From Labyrinthula sp. Ha (taxonomy: Eukaryota; Sar; Bigyra; Labyrinthulida; Labyrinthulaceae): DNA of 64,000 nucleotides. The stretch lies in contig JAALGZ010000002.1 of the NCBI GenBank assembly GCA_015227615.1, positions 1,364,001 through 1,428,000 on the forward strand. Reading direction: 5' to 3'. The stretch's first letter is position 1, and the number at the start of each line of letters is the position of its first letter. The position numbers were made by a program, and so were the translations under genes. The notes beneath the pieces are model-generated. The model was given only the letters and a program-made list of their open reading frames with translations, made no database searches and had not been told where the DNA came from. Below, in pieces: positions 24,901 through 36,300 of the stretch.

Positions 24901-25560
24901 CTCAATTGACAGATACTATAAAGATAAACGTTCTACACTTATATTATTTCACAATATTTGAGGCTTAAATCTTATACCTCCAAGAAAACTTTATCCAAAA
25001 AGGTTTGTTTTGAGCCCAAAACCTTTATAGGAAACTAAACATAAAACAACTATAATATGATTCAAGTATATGAACTTGTCAAATACTTCAAACGACCTGC
25101 TCTTGATACTAAGAGAACAATTGTTTACTTTGGACAACACTGAATTCAATAAACATATATTATCTCCTTATTCTTGAATTTCCTCATAAAAAAATAATGT
25201 CTAAATGGGACACTTCTTTATCCCATCATCATATGTCTACAAATATCATGTTTTTATTATTCGTTTCAAACATTGAAAACATTTGGACTGACTCTATATA
25301 TGTATATTAACCAGGAATATAACACACATTTATTTGATACAGTTAAATTGCCCAAAATAATCTAATCAGACAATGCCCGTTCGAGACATTTGAGAAAGTT
25401 TCAGTGCTCCATTTTTTTCTAAAACACCCATTCAGGACAACGAACAATAATCCAAGCAATTAGCACACATCTCCCTTGAAGCGCTTTGAAATCAAACTAC
25501 GTATAATTTTCACGCCAATCGCCAGAGTCTAGTGAAAATTTTGAACAGTTCTATAGAGAA
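18983..25560. other. 6.6-kb AT-rich stretch without a recognised gene
   Basis: Only short unsupported frames (60-79 codons) occur. A run of 13 C lies at 20264-20276, beside a short G+C-rich fold-back (CAGCGCATGGGCC / GGCCTGCCCTG, about 20303-20336). I see no transposon core, rRNA or tRNA. Confidence 0.4.
20264..20276. repeat. Poly-C homopolymer (13 C)
   Basis: An uninterrupted run of 13 cytosines is out of character for such AT-rich surroundings. It could be a real mononucleotide repeat or a site of assembly uncertainty. Confidence 0.9.
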
Positions 25561-26551
25561 ATGACACAGAACGGGGCCAATCCGAATCCGACTGGTTTAA
25601 AACGAGAAGATTTTAATCCTGCCCAAACTCACATGGAGGCTCAACTTGCTGATAAGATAAACCGAAATTCTAAAACCTTGAGAGATAATTCGTAAATCCT
25701 ACCCTATTTTTTTAATTTCTAGCGCTTGGCGAGCCCTAATAAACGAATGTGAAAATGCGACTGTGAACAGTTTGGATGACCTCGGAATCAACGCAAGCAC
25801 TTTAAATAACTTGCAAAGTTTGAATTCAAATGCATCAAGTTATCTATCTATCCTGAATGATCCCAGTTTAATGAATACTCTCCGGAGCCTTCCACATCTC
25901 TTTGATAAATCACTTACGCTGTCAAAGGACATGAAAGGACAGAGAAACACACTACCGTCTGAATGGAATGTACAAATTCAAGAAAATCGAGGTATGAAAA
26001 GAAATAATAATCATGAAATGGCGCCTAGCAGGGAACCTAAGTTGCAAAAACAAACGCAGGCTATGATGTTTAACCCTGCTAATAGTTTGAGCACCTTACA
26101 TGCGGCAGCTGCCCAGGTTTCATACATTAAGACAGAGGCAGGTGCTGCCACAACGGCAGATGCTGAAGCAAAAGCAGGCAGCGGTGTTCGTTGGAATAGT
26201 TGGAGTCATGCAGAAGAAGTGTTTTTAGTAGCGGCAGTTCTGGACCGGTTCTTTCGAAGAGGATCTTTGGCTAGTAATGGAAAACATCCTGCGGAGAAAG
26301 ATTGCTGGGATGATATAAAAGAGTATTATGACAGAATATGTGCTGCTTGGCATAAGCTGGCAGAAAATGTTAATCAGCCTTCGCTTATTCATCGGAGCAC
26401 GAGTGCACTCAGCAGACACTTTAAGATCATGAAGGTTAAAGCGACTGAAGGCGATAAGAAACGTGACAGATCTGGAAACTTCAGGCAATACTTGAGAGAA
26501 TGGGATGAAAAGTATAACAGAGGGGGCAGGTTGATTCCAGATCAGTATTAA
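25561..26551 (+). CDS. Myb/SANT-like DNA-binding protein (two exons)
   Basis: I assemble this as exon 1 25561-25691 and exon 2 25723-26551 (319 codons plus stop). Exon 1 starts at ATG 25561 and reads MTQNGANPNPTGLKREDFNP. A 31-nt GT-AG intron (25692-25722) joins codons so that LRDNS runs into AWRALINECENATVNSLDDL without a stop. The middle (about 45-190) is low-complexity, Asn/Ser/Gln-rich and probably disordered. The C-terminal third (about 199-305) has a Myb/SANT-like pattern: NSWSHAEEVFLVAAVLDRFF, then CWDDIKEYYDRICAAWHKL, RSTSALSRHFKIMK and a Trp-containing end. This is typical of trihelix or transposon-derived DNA-binding domains, so a nuclear transcription factor is likely. It converges on the gelsolin-family gene, 141 bp between stops. 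Confidence 0.75.
25692..25722 (+). other. 31-nt intron
   Basis: It begins GTAAATCC and ends TTTAATTTCTAG. Removal restores a single frame from ATG 25561 to TAA 26551. The TTAAT motif before the acceptor matches other introns in this window. Confidence 0.8.
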
Positions 26552-26692
26552 GCATTGCATAGTAGATCGTGTTTTATCGTCTATCGCATCTTTTTTGTCA
26601 CTCACCTTTGAATTAGAATAAATCCGCACCCTTTTATGTGAACCTAAGAGTATTAGGTTTTAAGTGTAAGTAAAATAATTTGACGTAGTTTA

Positions 26693-29600
26693 CTAATTTG
26701 AAGCTACAATGATTGCTTTTTCGGCATCGAACTCTCTAGTTTCACGGAGCGTGACTTCTGTATAGAAGGGCCCAAGGATTTCGGAAACTACAGCTTTGTG
26801 TACATTTGCAGCAGCACGCAAAGCAGGTCTTGTATTTTCAGGGATAAATATTATAAACAATAGACGATCGGTTTTGGAAAGCGATGTCTGCAAGGTATCT
26901 GCTTTAATGCGAGCTATTCCAAAGAATACATCATCATTAGCATCTTTCTCTAGTTCTCCAAGTGTGTGTGTGAGATCAATTGCTGAAGAGAACCTCTTTG
27001 AAGTTGATCGAATGATTTGACTAGTTGTTACAGGTTGCTGGGCCACTTCTAGCTCACTTTCAGGCTCCTCAGCCTCCATAGTATTCATCTTCTCACTAAT
27101 TGCTTCCATCATTTCATCAACACCATTGGATCCACGAGTAAAGAACTCTAACTCAATTTGGGTCTTATAACGAAACAATGCCCAATTATATGGACTGGAT
27201 TCCAAACGCACTGAAGCGCACACATCATCTATCATGAGATCTGATTGAAGGATTCTGAGTGGTTTCCCAATGTTGTTTACAGTAATGGTATTTGTTTTTT
27301 CATTCACCGTAATTCGATCACCAACTTTGTCCGCAACAGAAAACTCATTGACGGTCCTCTTGAAAGTCATCAACTTTCCCTTCCTAAGGGATCGCATTCT
27401 ACTTCTTCGAAGGCTATTCTCTTGGCGAAAAGTATCGAGTTTCTTGTTCCGTAATTGGACGCTAGCTCTCTGGCGAGCTTGATGTCTAAGCTTGTCATCC
27501 ATCTTAGCAATAGCAGTAAAGCGTTCAATTTGATCACTGTATTTTTCAGAAAAGTTTTTTGGATTCTTTACTTTATTTGTCCAACCAAAAAAACAGTTCT
27601 TAAATGACATAGCCTCATTACCGGAGTCAACCAGTACAAACTCCTTGTCAAGACTTCCCGAAGGAATGTGACGAACAAAATATCTAGTGCCAGCTTCTAA
27701 GCCTAACTCTATTGATGGTTTATTACAATTTGAACCAATCCATAAGAACACCTTGGTAGATCCAGTGTCTAACAGAAAAATATTATTTTCTTTTAAATCG
27801 GCTTGGGAGAAAAACCCATCCCCTTGATCTAAAATAAACATTCCTCCAACCTCCTTCAATGCGTTTGATACAATGAACAAACGAGCCGGTCGTACTTGAG
27901 CAGGCAGCAGGGGTTCCGTGTTGACCTTGAGTTTGAGTTCATCACAAAGATTTTGGTTTTCTTCGAGCGAAAGGTCCTTGGGCTTAATTTCTGCAAAGGC
28001 AAAATCTTGAAACCCAAGGGATCGAGGAAGAGCTGGATCTTCTGAAGTTGTGCAGGTCAATTCCTTGCAATCACTAGTTGTCTCGTCTCCAATATAGTAA
28101 AATACTTCAGTAGGAGTGAAATCAACTTTTCCAAGCATGGCCTTTCTTAGGAGATTTTGTTTCTCTGCTGGTCCCCTGTAAATTATATAACAAGCCTTTC
28201 TGTAAAACCCATTCTGTTGAAGGGTGTCAAAAGGAATTTCTGTGGTTCTGGCACCCAGTTTCCCAATTTCATTAATTTCAAAAGCAAAAACTTTTCTATT
28301 CTGGTCATCCAAATGAGTCTTGAAGAGAAACCCTTGATTGCGTTGTTTTTCCAAAGGGTTCCCCTGTCTTAAAAACAGCTTCCTGTGCCTTCTCTCTAGT
28401 AAGAGCGTAAGTAATCTTGGTTCTTTCCCTTGATGAATAAACTTAAATACTTTAGTTCCAAGTAACTCAATGTTCTCTCCTATCCCACCAACTTCTTTCC
28501 CCGTAGTGGAAATTCCTACATGAGTCTTTGCCCGTACGGATGCATGCTCGCCTTCCCAAGTATAAATATAGTGAATAGTTCCATTTTTACAGGAGTAGAT
28601 ATATGAGTACATCTCCGTGGTATCAAAATACCCATACTCCCAGGGTTCCATTCTTTGCATTTCCCCTTTTTGAGTGTATCTAAATGCCGCTAGTTTTCCG
28701 GATTCATCATCTGCAAGGGAAAGATCTTGCAACGTGTCAAAATCTTGTTCACGTTCACTCAAAAATTGCATAACCCTCTTCCATTCCCCTGAAACCCTTT
28801 TTTTCTTTTTTTCCTCTTCTTCCTCCCCACGAGAAAAAATCTTGAATTCAGATTCTGTTTTAATCCTATTGCGAACACCTCCAATTTCCATCATATCAGT
28901 CTGATCAAACCCAAAGAACCTTTCTTTGAACCATATCACTTCCATTCTCTCCCTCAAGATTTCGATGGAACAGAAATCAGGTCTTCCATCTTCCTTTAAT
29001 TTTTCATGAGCAAGTTTTGAAGCTACTGCCTGATCTGTCCAATTAGTTCCTTTACCTATCCAGATAAACATTTCGGTAAAGCAATCTACCAAAAACACTT
29101 TGCCACCTACCAGAACTTCAGCATCTAAAAGTGCATCTCCTTCTTTATCAGGATTCAACTCTTCGAAAACTTTTTCATTTGATTTATATTCAAGCAGTCT
29201 AGGTGCTAATTTTTTTATGTCATCTTCATTATTAACATCTAAAACAATTTCTTGTTCATGATCATCAACAGACTGAAAAAAAAGATGTTTTAAATTCTGC
29301 GGGCTATCGGCATTAACCGGTGTAGACTTAATACTCTTTCTATAATCAGCTTTGCACCGCCTTCGAGCTAATTCTTCTGTGTAGGCCCTTTCTATCCTCC
29401 CACAATTAGGCCCTGAATAGCTAAAAACTGCTTTCCCTGTATCTAAAATATAGCTTCTATCTTCAAGAATATTCATTCTATTAATAGCAACTCTGTTAAG
29501 TTTCTCATGCTTCACTATATATAGCTTTGGAGTCTTTTCAACCACACTGTCTGAAACCCCAGCCTTTCTCCTAGTTCGATTTCCAGGCTTGACAGTTACC

Positions 29601-29980
29601 TTTCCACCAAAAAACGCCTTAAAAACTTCAGTTTCACCTCCTTGGGCTTCTTTCAAGATTACAGTATCATGGTAATTTCCATTCTCTGATAACTTCTTCA
29701 ACAAATCATTAGCTTTCGTGCCTGCAAGACCAAACTGGATCATACTGGCGCGCGCTCCCTTCCATATAAAAATTTTCCAGTTAAATTCAGACCCTCCTCT
29801 TGTGCTTTCAGCAAGTTGCTGCTCAGATTTCTTCTCGGTTACGAGGAACATGTAACAATCCTTGTCATAGAAAACTCCAGAAAATATTTCATCCTTGTCT
29901 TGATCCTTAAACAGTCTTTCAACAACTGTGGTCTTCCCTCTTTTCACGTTAAAAAACACCATGCCAGGTTTTGTACCCAC
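26693..29980 (-). CDS. Gelsolin/villin-family protein with C-terminal ADF-H (coactosin-like) domain
   Basis: A 1095-codon frame ends with TAG at 26693. Gelsolin repeats recur along residues 1-810. Examples are GKVFLVDCFTEMFIWIGKG (third), GYFDTTEMYSYIYSC with YTWEGEHASVRAK (fourth), CYIIYRGPAEKQNLLRKA (fifth) and IFLLDTGSTKVFLWIGS (sixth). A basic linker (about 830-890) follows. Residues about 925-1090 match an ADF-H fold of coactosin type: DDVCASVRLESSPYNWALFRY, then after an acidic insert FFGIARIKADT, DRLLFIIFIPE, RAAANVHKAVVSEILG. The product should bind, sever or cap actin in the cytoplasm. The 5' end is uncertain: the frame is open upstream of GTG 29980 (VGTEYENVGTKPG), the first in-frame ATG is at 29962, and the missing N-terminal strand suggests an upstream mini-exon. 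Confidence 0.85.
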   Translation of the reverse strand: MGTKPGMVFFNVKRGKTTVVERLFKDQDKDEIFSGVFYDKDCYMFLVTEKKSEQQLAESTRGGSEFNWKIFIWKGARASMIQFGLAGTKANDLLKKLSENGNYHDTVILKEAQGGETEVFKAFFGGKVTVKPGNRTRRKAGVSDSVVEKTPKLYIVKHEKLNRVAINRMNILEDRSYILDTGKAVFSYSGPNCGRIERAYTEELARRRCKADYRKSIKSTPVNADSPQNLKHLFFQSVDDHEQEIVLDVNNEDDIKKLAPRLLEYKSNEKVFEELNPDKEGDALLDAEVLVGGKVFLVDCFTEMFIWIGKGTNWTDQAVASKLAHEKLKEDGRPDFCSIEILRERMEVIWFKERFFGFDQTDMMEIGGVRNRIKTESEFKIFSRGEEEEEKKKKRVSGEWKRVMQFLSEREQDFDTLQDLSLADDESGKLAAFRYTQKGEMQRMEPWEYGYFDTTEMYSYIYSCKNGTIHYIYTWEGEHASVRAKTHVGISTTGKEVGGIGENIELLGTKVFKFIHQGKEPRLLTLLLERRHRKLFLRQGNPLEKQRNQGFLFKTHLDDQNRKVFAFEINEIGKLGARTTEIPFDTLQQNGFYRKACYIIYRGPAEKQNLLRKAMLGKVDFTPTEVFYYIGDETTSDCKELTCTTSEDPALPRSLGFQDFAFAEIKPKDLSLEENQNLCDELKLKVNTEPLLPAQVRPARLFIVSNALKEVGGMFILDQGDGFFSQADLKENNIFLLDTGSTKVFLWIGSNCNKPSIELGLEAGTRYFVRHIPSGSLDKEFVLVDSGNEAMSFKNCFFGWTNKVKNPKNFSEKYSDQIERFTAIAKMDDKLRHQARQRASVQLRNKKLDTFRQENSLRRSRMRSLRKGKLMTFKRTVNEFSVADKVGDRITVNEKTNTITVNNIGKPLRILQSDLMIDDVCASVRLESSPYNWALFRYKTQIELEFFTRGSNGVDEMMEAISEKMNTMEAEEPESELEVAQQPVTTSQIIRSTSKRFSSAIDLTHTLGELEKDANDDVFFGIARIKADTLQTSLSKTDRLLFIIFIPENTRPALRAAANVHKAVVSEILGPFYTEVTLRETREFDAEKAIIVASN

Positions 29981-30029
29981 ATTTTCATATTCTGTGCCAA
30001 CCCTAAAATTTTATACTTTCTCCACAGTC

Positions 30030-31813
30030 TCAAAAGTACTCAAAAAGAACACACTTTCACAAATGTACAAAATTTCAAAGGATTTACATATTCGTGTATC
30101 CCTTCCCTGCCACTCTCATTGAAACTACACGCTTTCTAGCCGTGGAAACAGATACAAGTGATCTTCGGTGTTTTGAGCTCATTTTGGTTTTGTTGATTTA
30201 TTTAACGGCTTCAACAGAGTTGTGCAAGTATATAGCCGTTTGAGTTTGTACTTTTTCGTTTGGTTATTTTGGTCAGTTCCAATACACTCCCGGAACTGTA
30301 AAATGAAGCCGATTGAAGTCTGTCAAAAGATCCTGTAGACAGAAAGTACAGAAGGGAAGCGAGGACACAACAATACTCTTAAGAAACAAACAATAGAAAC
30401 TCCGTTATAACTTAGATCTTTACGAGCTGAGAACGAATTAAACAAGTTTAAGTAAGTTATAGTAGGGTTTAAACTCATTTCTCTATTAGAATGAGTTTCT
30501 TAGGTAGATGGCATTTAACCCTGTTCAAATTACCTTTTACAGAAAAGGTTTTGAGAGATACTTGACGCTCCAAGTTCATACAACCTGTGAAAATACGAAA
30601 TTTGTAACCTTTGGTTGCTGTATGGTACATTTGAAAAGAAACTTTAGATTAATTTGAGGCACTACATCTTCCAAGATAAAATTCTAAATAATAACACCGA
30701 ACAGCATCACCAGTAAGTAGATACGCTTAATCGATTTAATTAACTCTCTGAAGTCAATTGCAATTTCTTCAATGTAACCCTATTTTTTTTGGTTCTATGC
30801 TTATTTCATAACTATCTAAGCTTTTATTATTTTGTTTGTAGCGTATTTCTCTCGGCCACTGAACTAGCTTTTTATTTGTTTGTTCATTAGCAGATTCCTG
30901 TTCAGAACAGGCGGAAAAAATTTTTAGACAAGAATTATAGAATTAGTTTCTAAATAACTTTGAGTTTCATATCTGCAGTTACAGGATCATAGCTCATGTA
31001 GCTCTACATTTTGTTGTAAGAACTTTAAAACCCCAAACAATCAGGAAACTATGTTAATAATGTCTCAAAGATCGCTCATTTCCACACAAATCTAATACAA
31101 TACCTGGACTATAGGAACTACTACATTCCTAGTATTGCTTAAATGCTTTCATAACATTATACTTGTACATTCATAAATGGGAGATATGGGGCGAGTCCAA
31201 AAAAGTGGAGCTTGTGGGCCTCTAGTAGTATTCCGGTATAGGATATGTTGGGTATTGTATTAAGCAATGCTATCTACAAAGAAACAGCTACGAAGAAAGA
31301 AAAAATGATGACTTAGTAGAATTAGTGTGTGGGTCAATATACGGTATATAATTTTATTATAGGACTAAATAATAACTAAAGAAAGCGGAATGTAATCTGT
31401 GCTTCTGAAATAGTGCTGGAAAACAAGATTTTAGGATTATCCAGAGTCAGATCCATGCTAAGGCTGCTTTTTTTAACCCAAGATGCCGTATTAACCTGTT
31501 CCAGGTAATCAGAGCCAATAGAACATCATAAAATTTGTGAGAGTAGGTGTGTTTCTTTAAAAGATAGCTGAAATGAAAGTAGCTCCATGAATTCCTTCAA
31601 CTAATCAATTATCAGCAAAGCCTCAAATTTGATAGCTCATGACAAACAAAATGTACAGGTTTTTCAAAAGGCGTCAGATTTTATTTTTATTGACTTCTGC
31701 GAAGTAATCAATTTTTATTTATCATTGTTTTTCAAAACCTCTTATTTGATATAGAATCCTGCTGCGAATTTTGCGTCAATTCTATGTGGGTTCTTCGTAG
31801 TGATCTCATTTCC
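30030..31813. other. Intergenic, no gene recognised
   Basis: The beginning may hold the first exon and promoter of the gelsolin-family gene (minus strand; an ATG-containing frame of 11 codons near 30120 is a candidate). The rest is AT-rich with no supported feature. Confidence 0.4.
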
Positions 31814-32529
31814 CCTAAGAGTAGGGGTGCTGTTTAAGGAAAGATATCAAAACTCAAACGATATTATCAAAATTCTTGAGTCTTGACATTTTTTGGCATT
31901 TTGATATTCCTCAAATGATAATTTAGATTTGTTGATATATCAAAATTTCCCAAAATATATTTGGGTCATGTGACCCAAGTCCCATTTACCAAATCTTGTT
32001 TTAGTTTTCAAGCATAATTTTTTTGAGTCTCAAAATTTACATCTTGGAGGAAAGGAAGAAAGAAACTGGACAAAACAAATGTGTGATAATTTAATTGGTA
32101 TAGTCAGAATCTTCATTATTTTTGGCACATTCTGTTCCTCATTATGAATAAGCTATTTAAAAATGCAAATTTGCAAACTTAAACTGGATCAAGAAGAATA
32201 ACTTCTGGACTAATTTTAGTTTTAAGCTTTAGTTCGTATATTTTTTTTTTACTTTAACACACAGCTTGATGGAAAACAAACCTAAAAACTATAAGTTCAA
32301 ACTCATTGTTTAGACAGAGTAGGTGTACTTTGATTTTTCACTATAAAATCCAATGAAATAGTTACTTTTATCAGAACCCAAAAATATATATGAGAATACA
32401 GAAATATTCAACTCATACTAGTTAAAATACTTAAAGCTAAAAAAAATCTACTAGAACTATGTGTATGAGAGAAGAAATCTTGTGGGAAAAGAACCCCTCC
32501 AACTTTCCATTTATATACTAAATTTTACC

Positions 32530-32850
32530 TTACTTCGACTCCAGATTCGGTTCCAGAACATGCTTATATTCCCTTGTTTCCCTCAAAATCTTAAAATACT
32601 GATTATTGAGGGCTTTCTTATTCGCTACTCTCTTCTTAGCACCTAAACTTTCGACGAGTCCACGAGATGAAGATGCATTACAAGGTTGACGTCCATCCCC
32701 AGTTTTGTCTCTAAAACTGTACACATGCTTGATGAACTTAGAAATCTTCTTGTTTATCTCCTTTATGTTTTTATGCCAGGTGCCAAGCCTTTTTTCTCAT
32801 CCGCTCACCCTCGTTGAGAGCACTAGTAGAAATCCTCTTCGCACATTCAA
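32530..32850 (-). pseudogene. Decayed Myb/SANT-like frame inside the hAT-like element
   Basis: The open part (to 32530) reads WHKNIKEINKKISKFIKHV and then YSFRDKTGDGRQPC, ending KILRETREYKHVLEPNLESK. A frame-shifted upstream piece reads RISTSALNE near 32822-32850. The pattern 'R(I/S)(S)TSAL.....W..I...I.KF' is that of Myb/SANT-like proteins often carried by DNA transposons, and is reminiscent of the C-terminal domain of the protein at 25561-26551. A TGA and a frameshift separate the two pieces. Confidence 0.45.
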
Positions 32851-33083
32851 AAATTCACTTGGGTTGCTGTGAGGCTTCTATTACCATCAGTGCTCGTTTG
32901 TTCACAATTTGCAGGGTTTGAATCTGTCGTATTTGAGGAGCATTAATTGCTGTTCATAGTAGTTATTTTGTTCTTGCTTTTTTTAGGTTTGTTATTGTGT
33001 TTAGATAAAACTTATGTTTTTACCTCAAAATCTCGGGGAATTATAAATTGTCATAATACTAGTAATCGGACGCATATCGGCAT

Positions 33084-33150
33084 AATCTCCCTAGCGCAGT
33101 TGGAGGATATGTGAAAAATAGAGCGCTAGCTGTGGGTGCGACTCGCGTGT
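33084..33150 (+). ncRNA. tRNA-like (possibly SINE head) sequence
   Basis: TAGCGCAGTTGG (33092-33103) resembles a tRNA A box and GGGTGCGACTC (33134-33144) resembles a B box (consensus GGTTCGANNC), about 30 bp apart and in the right order. The intervening bases do not make a convincing anticodon arm, so this is at best a degenerate tRNA-derived sequence rather than a functional tRNA. Confidence 0.3.
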
Positions 33151-33398
33151 ACTTGAGAAGTTGTCATGGTATTATCGTGTAATACTTGAAGGTGTTAAGG
33201 CTAGAAAGCAGAAAAAACAATTACTAAAAAAATCAAAAAAAGCGGGCCACTTTGATAACACCTCAAATTATAATCATGTATTATCAAAACTCACTCAAAG
33301 TGTCCAGGAAAAAACTCAAACCCATTCAAAGTAAAATAAAAACCTTAAAACTCGTTTTATATAAAATGATAATATTCAAGGGCACTCCTACCTAAGAC

Positions 33399-36300
33399 CG
33401 TGGTCATACACATATAATATTCTACTGAAAAAGCTACATCAATCAAAAATAAGGACAAACATATCAATCTTCCCAAAATATATTATAGCTTGAATCTAAC
33501 AGAAAAGAAGAAAAAACGATACTAAAATAAGAAGGCAAAGTACTTATTAGAGTACTAGATGTATCCTGCAAATGATGACCACATTATCAGGACGGTTTGA
33601 CAAAAGTTTTAGCAAACGAACTTTCCAGGATTTTATTTATACAATAACTTAGAATTCCTAGACCTTTGGTTAGAATGTTCGCTTTTCCCTAAAGCAGTTT
33701 TCTCCTTCAATAGGTATTCCTGCGGGATAGGGAAGAACCAATAATTATGTAGTAGAAAAAACATTGTACTTAGCAACTTTCTAAAAATATTTTGAGAAGT
33801 TGAGTAATAAACACGAGTTTATAAAAAATAGCTTCGTAAACTAGTATAACTATTTCTTGCTTACTTCTTTGACATAAATGTTTTGATATTCTAATGTTAT
33901 TTTCAAGTGATGACCGTAGCGGAAACTTCGACTTTTCATCCAGGACAAATGCCTTATTCCGTTCCCGTTTTCATTATTAGTGCTGTAGTAGCTTAATATC
34001 ATTGACGGATACTTTGTTATTTAATACCCTTCAAAAGTATCAAAAGTCCCTTTCTGGAAATATAAAATCTCAAACTATGGTAAGGGGTTCAATTGTTGTG
34101 AAAAAAATATAAAACATACAAAGACCAGTACTGTTGTGGAAATGTACCCGTTAGAGCTCTGTAATGTTAAGTAATCACGACAATATATTATATTCTATTG
34201 AAACCAATGTATTCTAGCTTCTTGCCACATGCAGTTCCCGTTCAAAGTGTCTGACAAAAGCTTAGAATTGCACCCAGCTCAAATTTGAAATAAATTCTAG
34301 TAAAATTTGTTATATAAACTGCTGTACTGGGCTTGGTTTCAATCAAGTATTAAATATAAGAATAAACATTTCTTTCTAAGAAATTGTGCTTAATAGATTT
34401 TACCGTTACTAACTAAATATATTTGGCTTAATGCTATGCGAAACTTAGTTTTTATCAACATTTTTTAAGACACTAACGAATGATTTCACTCTTTTATACA
34501 GGAATTTATATATATATATAAATATATATCTTTCTTAAGATCCTAACATCATAAACCATGCCGTATTCAAACGTAGTGATTAGACTACTAACCTTTTTTT
34601 AACTCCTATTCAAATCAACCCTTAATATGAACTCATAGAAACAGTGGTCATACATGCAAATTTATTTTTGGCTTATCATTCTGAAATAAGAATCCAAATG
34701 ATTTCCCTAATTATGTATAATTGTCTTAGAAGCACTCTAAGTTTATAATTAGAGTATTGCTTTTTTTTCTATTTAAGCACAGAGCATAATCACAATGATA
34801 AATAGAAGTTAACCAAGGTGTTAGCCAGCACCAGAAGAAATCTTTCAGGAACACAGAAAAGCTCAAATATAAACTAAAATATTCTTGCGTTATGGGTAAT
34901 TTACACAGACAAAGTGTTACTGCCGACTATTTATCTCCCCAGATTTTAAATGGATATATTTTTCTAAAGTAGGTTCCTTGGTATTGTTTTTGTTATATAA
35001 ATAAGTTATTATAGAAGAGGTCAAAAGGTTCATTGCTCATTCTGCGGGGACAGCTTTGGATTGTTGCCTTAAAGTTAAGAAGCTGTATTTCTAAGTTTTT
35101 AAGGTAACCCCGATTTTAATGCTATGATTTTTCAGAGTATAAATATTAATTTTTCTTCTCAATTATTTATCACTTTTGGGCAAATCCCAAATAATATTTT
35201 TTCACAAAAAAACTTCTTCGGTATAATGGAAGTTTTGCTTATTGGTAATATCAACACGAAGAATTTATCATTATATAGCTTTGGAGGTATTATTAACCAA
35301 TCTTGATTAGAAATAGTAAGGCAGTCCTGAGAATCTGAATTATAATATTTTCTAGTGTAATACCGATAAATCATATATAGAATCATTCTAGTTGTTATTG
35401 TAACAAAAGTTATTTTATAGATTTCTTACGAGTAACAAGTACCAATATCATAAAGGTTTTATATGCATCATGGTTCACAGTTTCATGAATTATACGTTTT
35501 CAGAAGGAGTACTGTGCAATTTATTTAGAGATAGGTGACTTTCCTAAAAGGTGACTATTTAGACTATAAAAACAATCAATTTTAGAATGAAAAAATTGAA
35601 TGATACATTTTCACTTTTTTAGTACACCAGAAAATATCATCCTGAATTAAGACTTTAACCCAACTATGGAAAAGTTACTTTACCATGCTATGTCAAATTA
35701 CCTAGCTCTGAAAGAAAACGGCCCTTGCAACAGATGAGGTTCATCAATATTATATACAATATCTCAAATTAAATACGGTAACCTTCAAATGACAATTTGG
35801 TTTTTTTGTTGCTTAATATACCCATAAGAAAAATAGCCAAAATAGATTTTGGAATAGAAGGAGAACTGTGGCTCTCTTTCGTTGATTTATACACTGAACA
35901 AGCAAGAAAATTTATGTCGAAAACATCGATGTTTACTAAGACACACCCTGAACATCATAATTATTGGAGCCTATATTATCAAACATGAACTAAATTTAAA
36001 AATTTATATAGAAAAACTAATACTTTCCAAATGAGATCTTTATAGTTGTTGTAACTTGAAAGAATATAATTAGTCATCATTGGTTTCATTAGTAATCTGA
36101 GGAATTAAGATCCTACTAAAGTCTACCAGAAGATATATATTGAAAACAATTCAGGTACTGGGTTTATTTGACAGAGATATAGACTTATTATAATAAATTT
36201 CATGAGAAAAACTTTTTTTCAATGCAATTGGGCTTAATTTACTATTAATCTTCAAGACTCGTTCCAGTTGAAATTTTCATGATCCCATTCTCATCAAACA

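Larger units (their letters stand above)
31822..33390. mobile_element. hAT-like transposon, 1.57 kb, non-autonomous or decayed
   Basis: The left end TAGGGGTGCTGTTTAA and the reverse complement of the right end, TAGGAGTGCCCTTGAA, form an imperfect inverted repeat. They are flanked by 8-bp direct repeats differing at one base (cctaagag at 31814-31821, cctaagac at 33391-33398). An 8-bp duplication with (C/T)AGGGGTG-like ends is characteristic of the hAT superfamily. Subterminal regions carry repeated TATCAAAA or TTTTGATA motifs on both sides. The interior has no hAT transposase that I recognise, but it contains a decayed SANT-like frame and a tRNA-like stretch, annotated separately. Confidence 0.7.

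Noticed and set aside
33084-33150. A functional tRNA gene
   Set aside because: A- and B-box-like motifs are present but the acceptor and anticodon stems do not pair convincingly, so it is kept only as a weak tRNA-like sequence.
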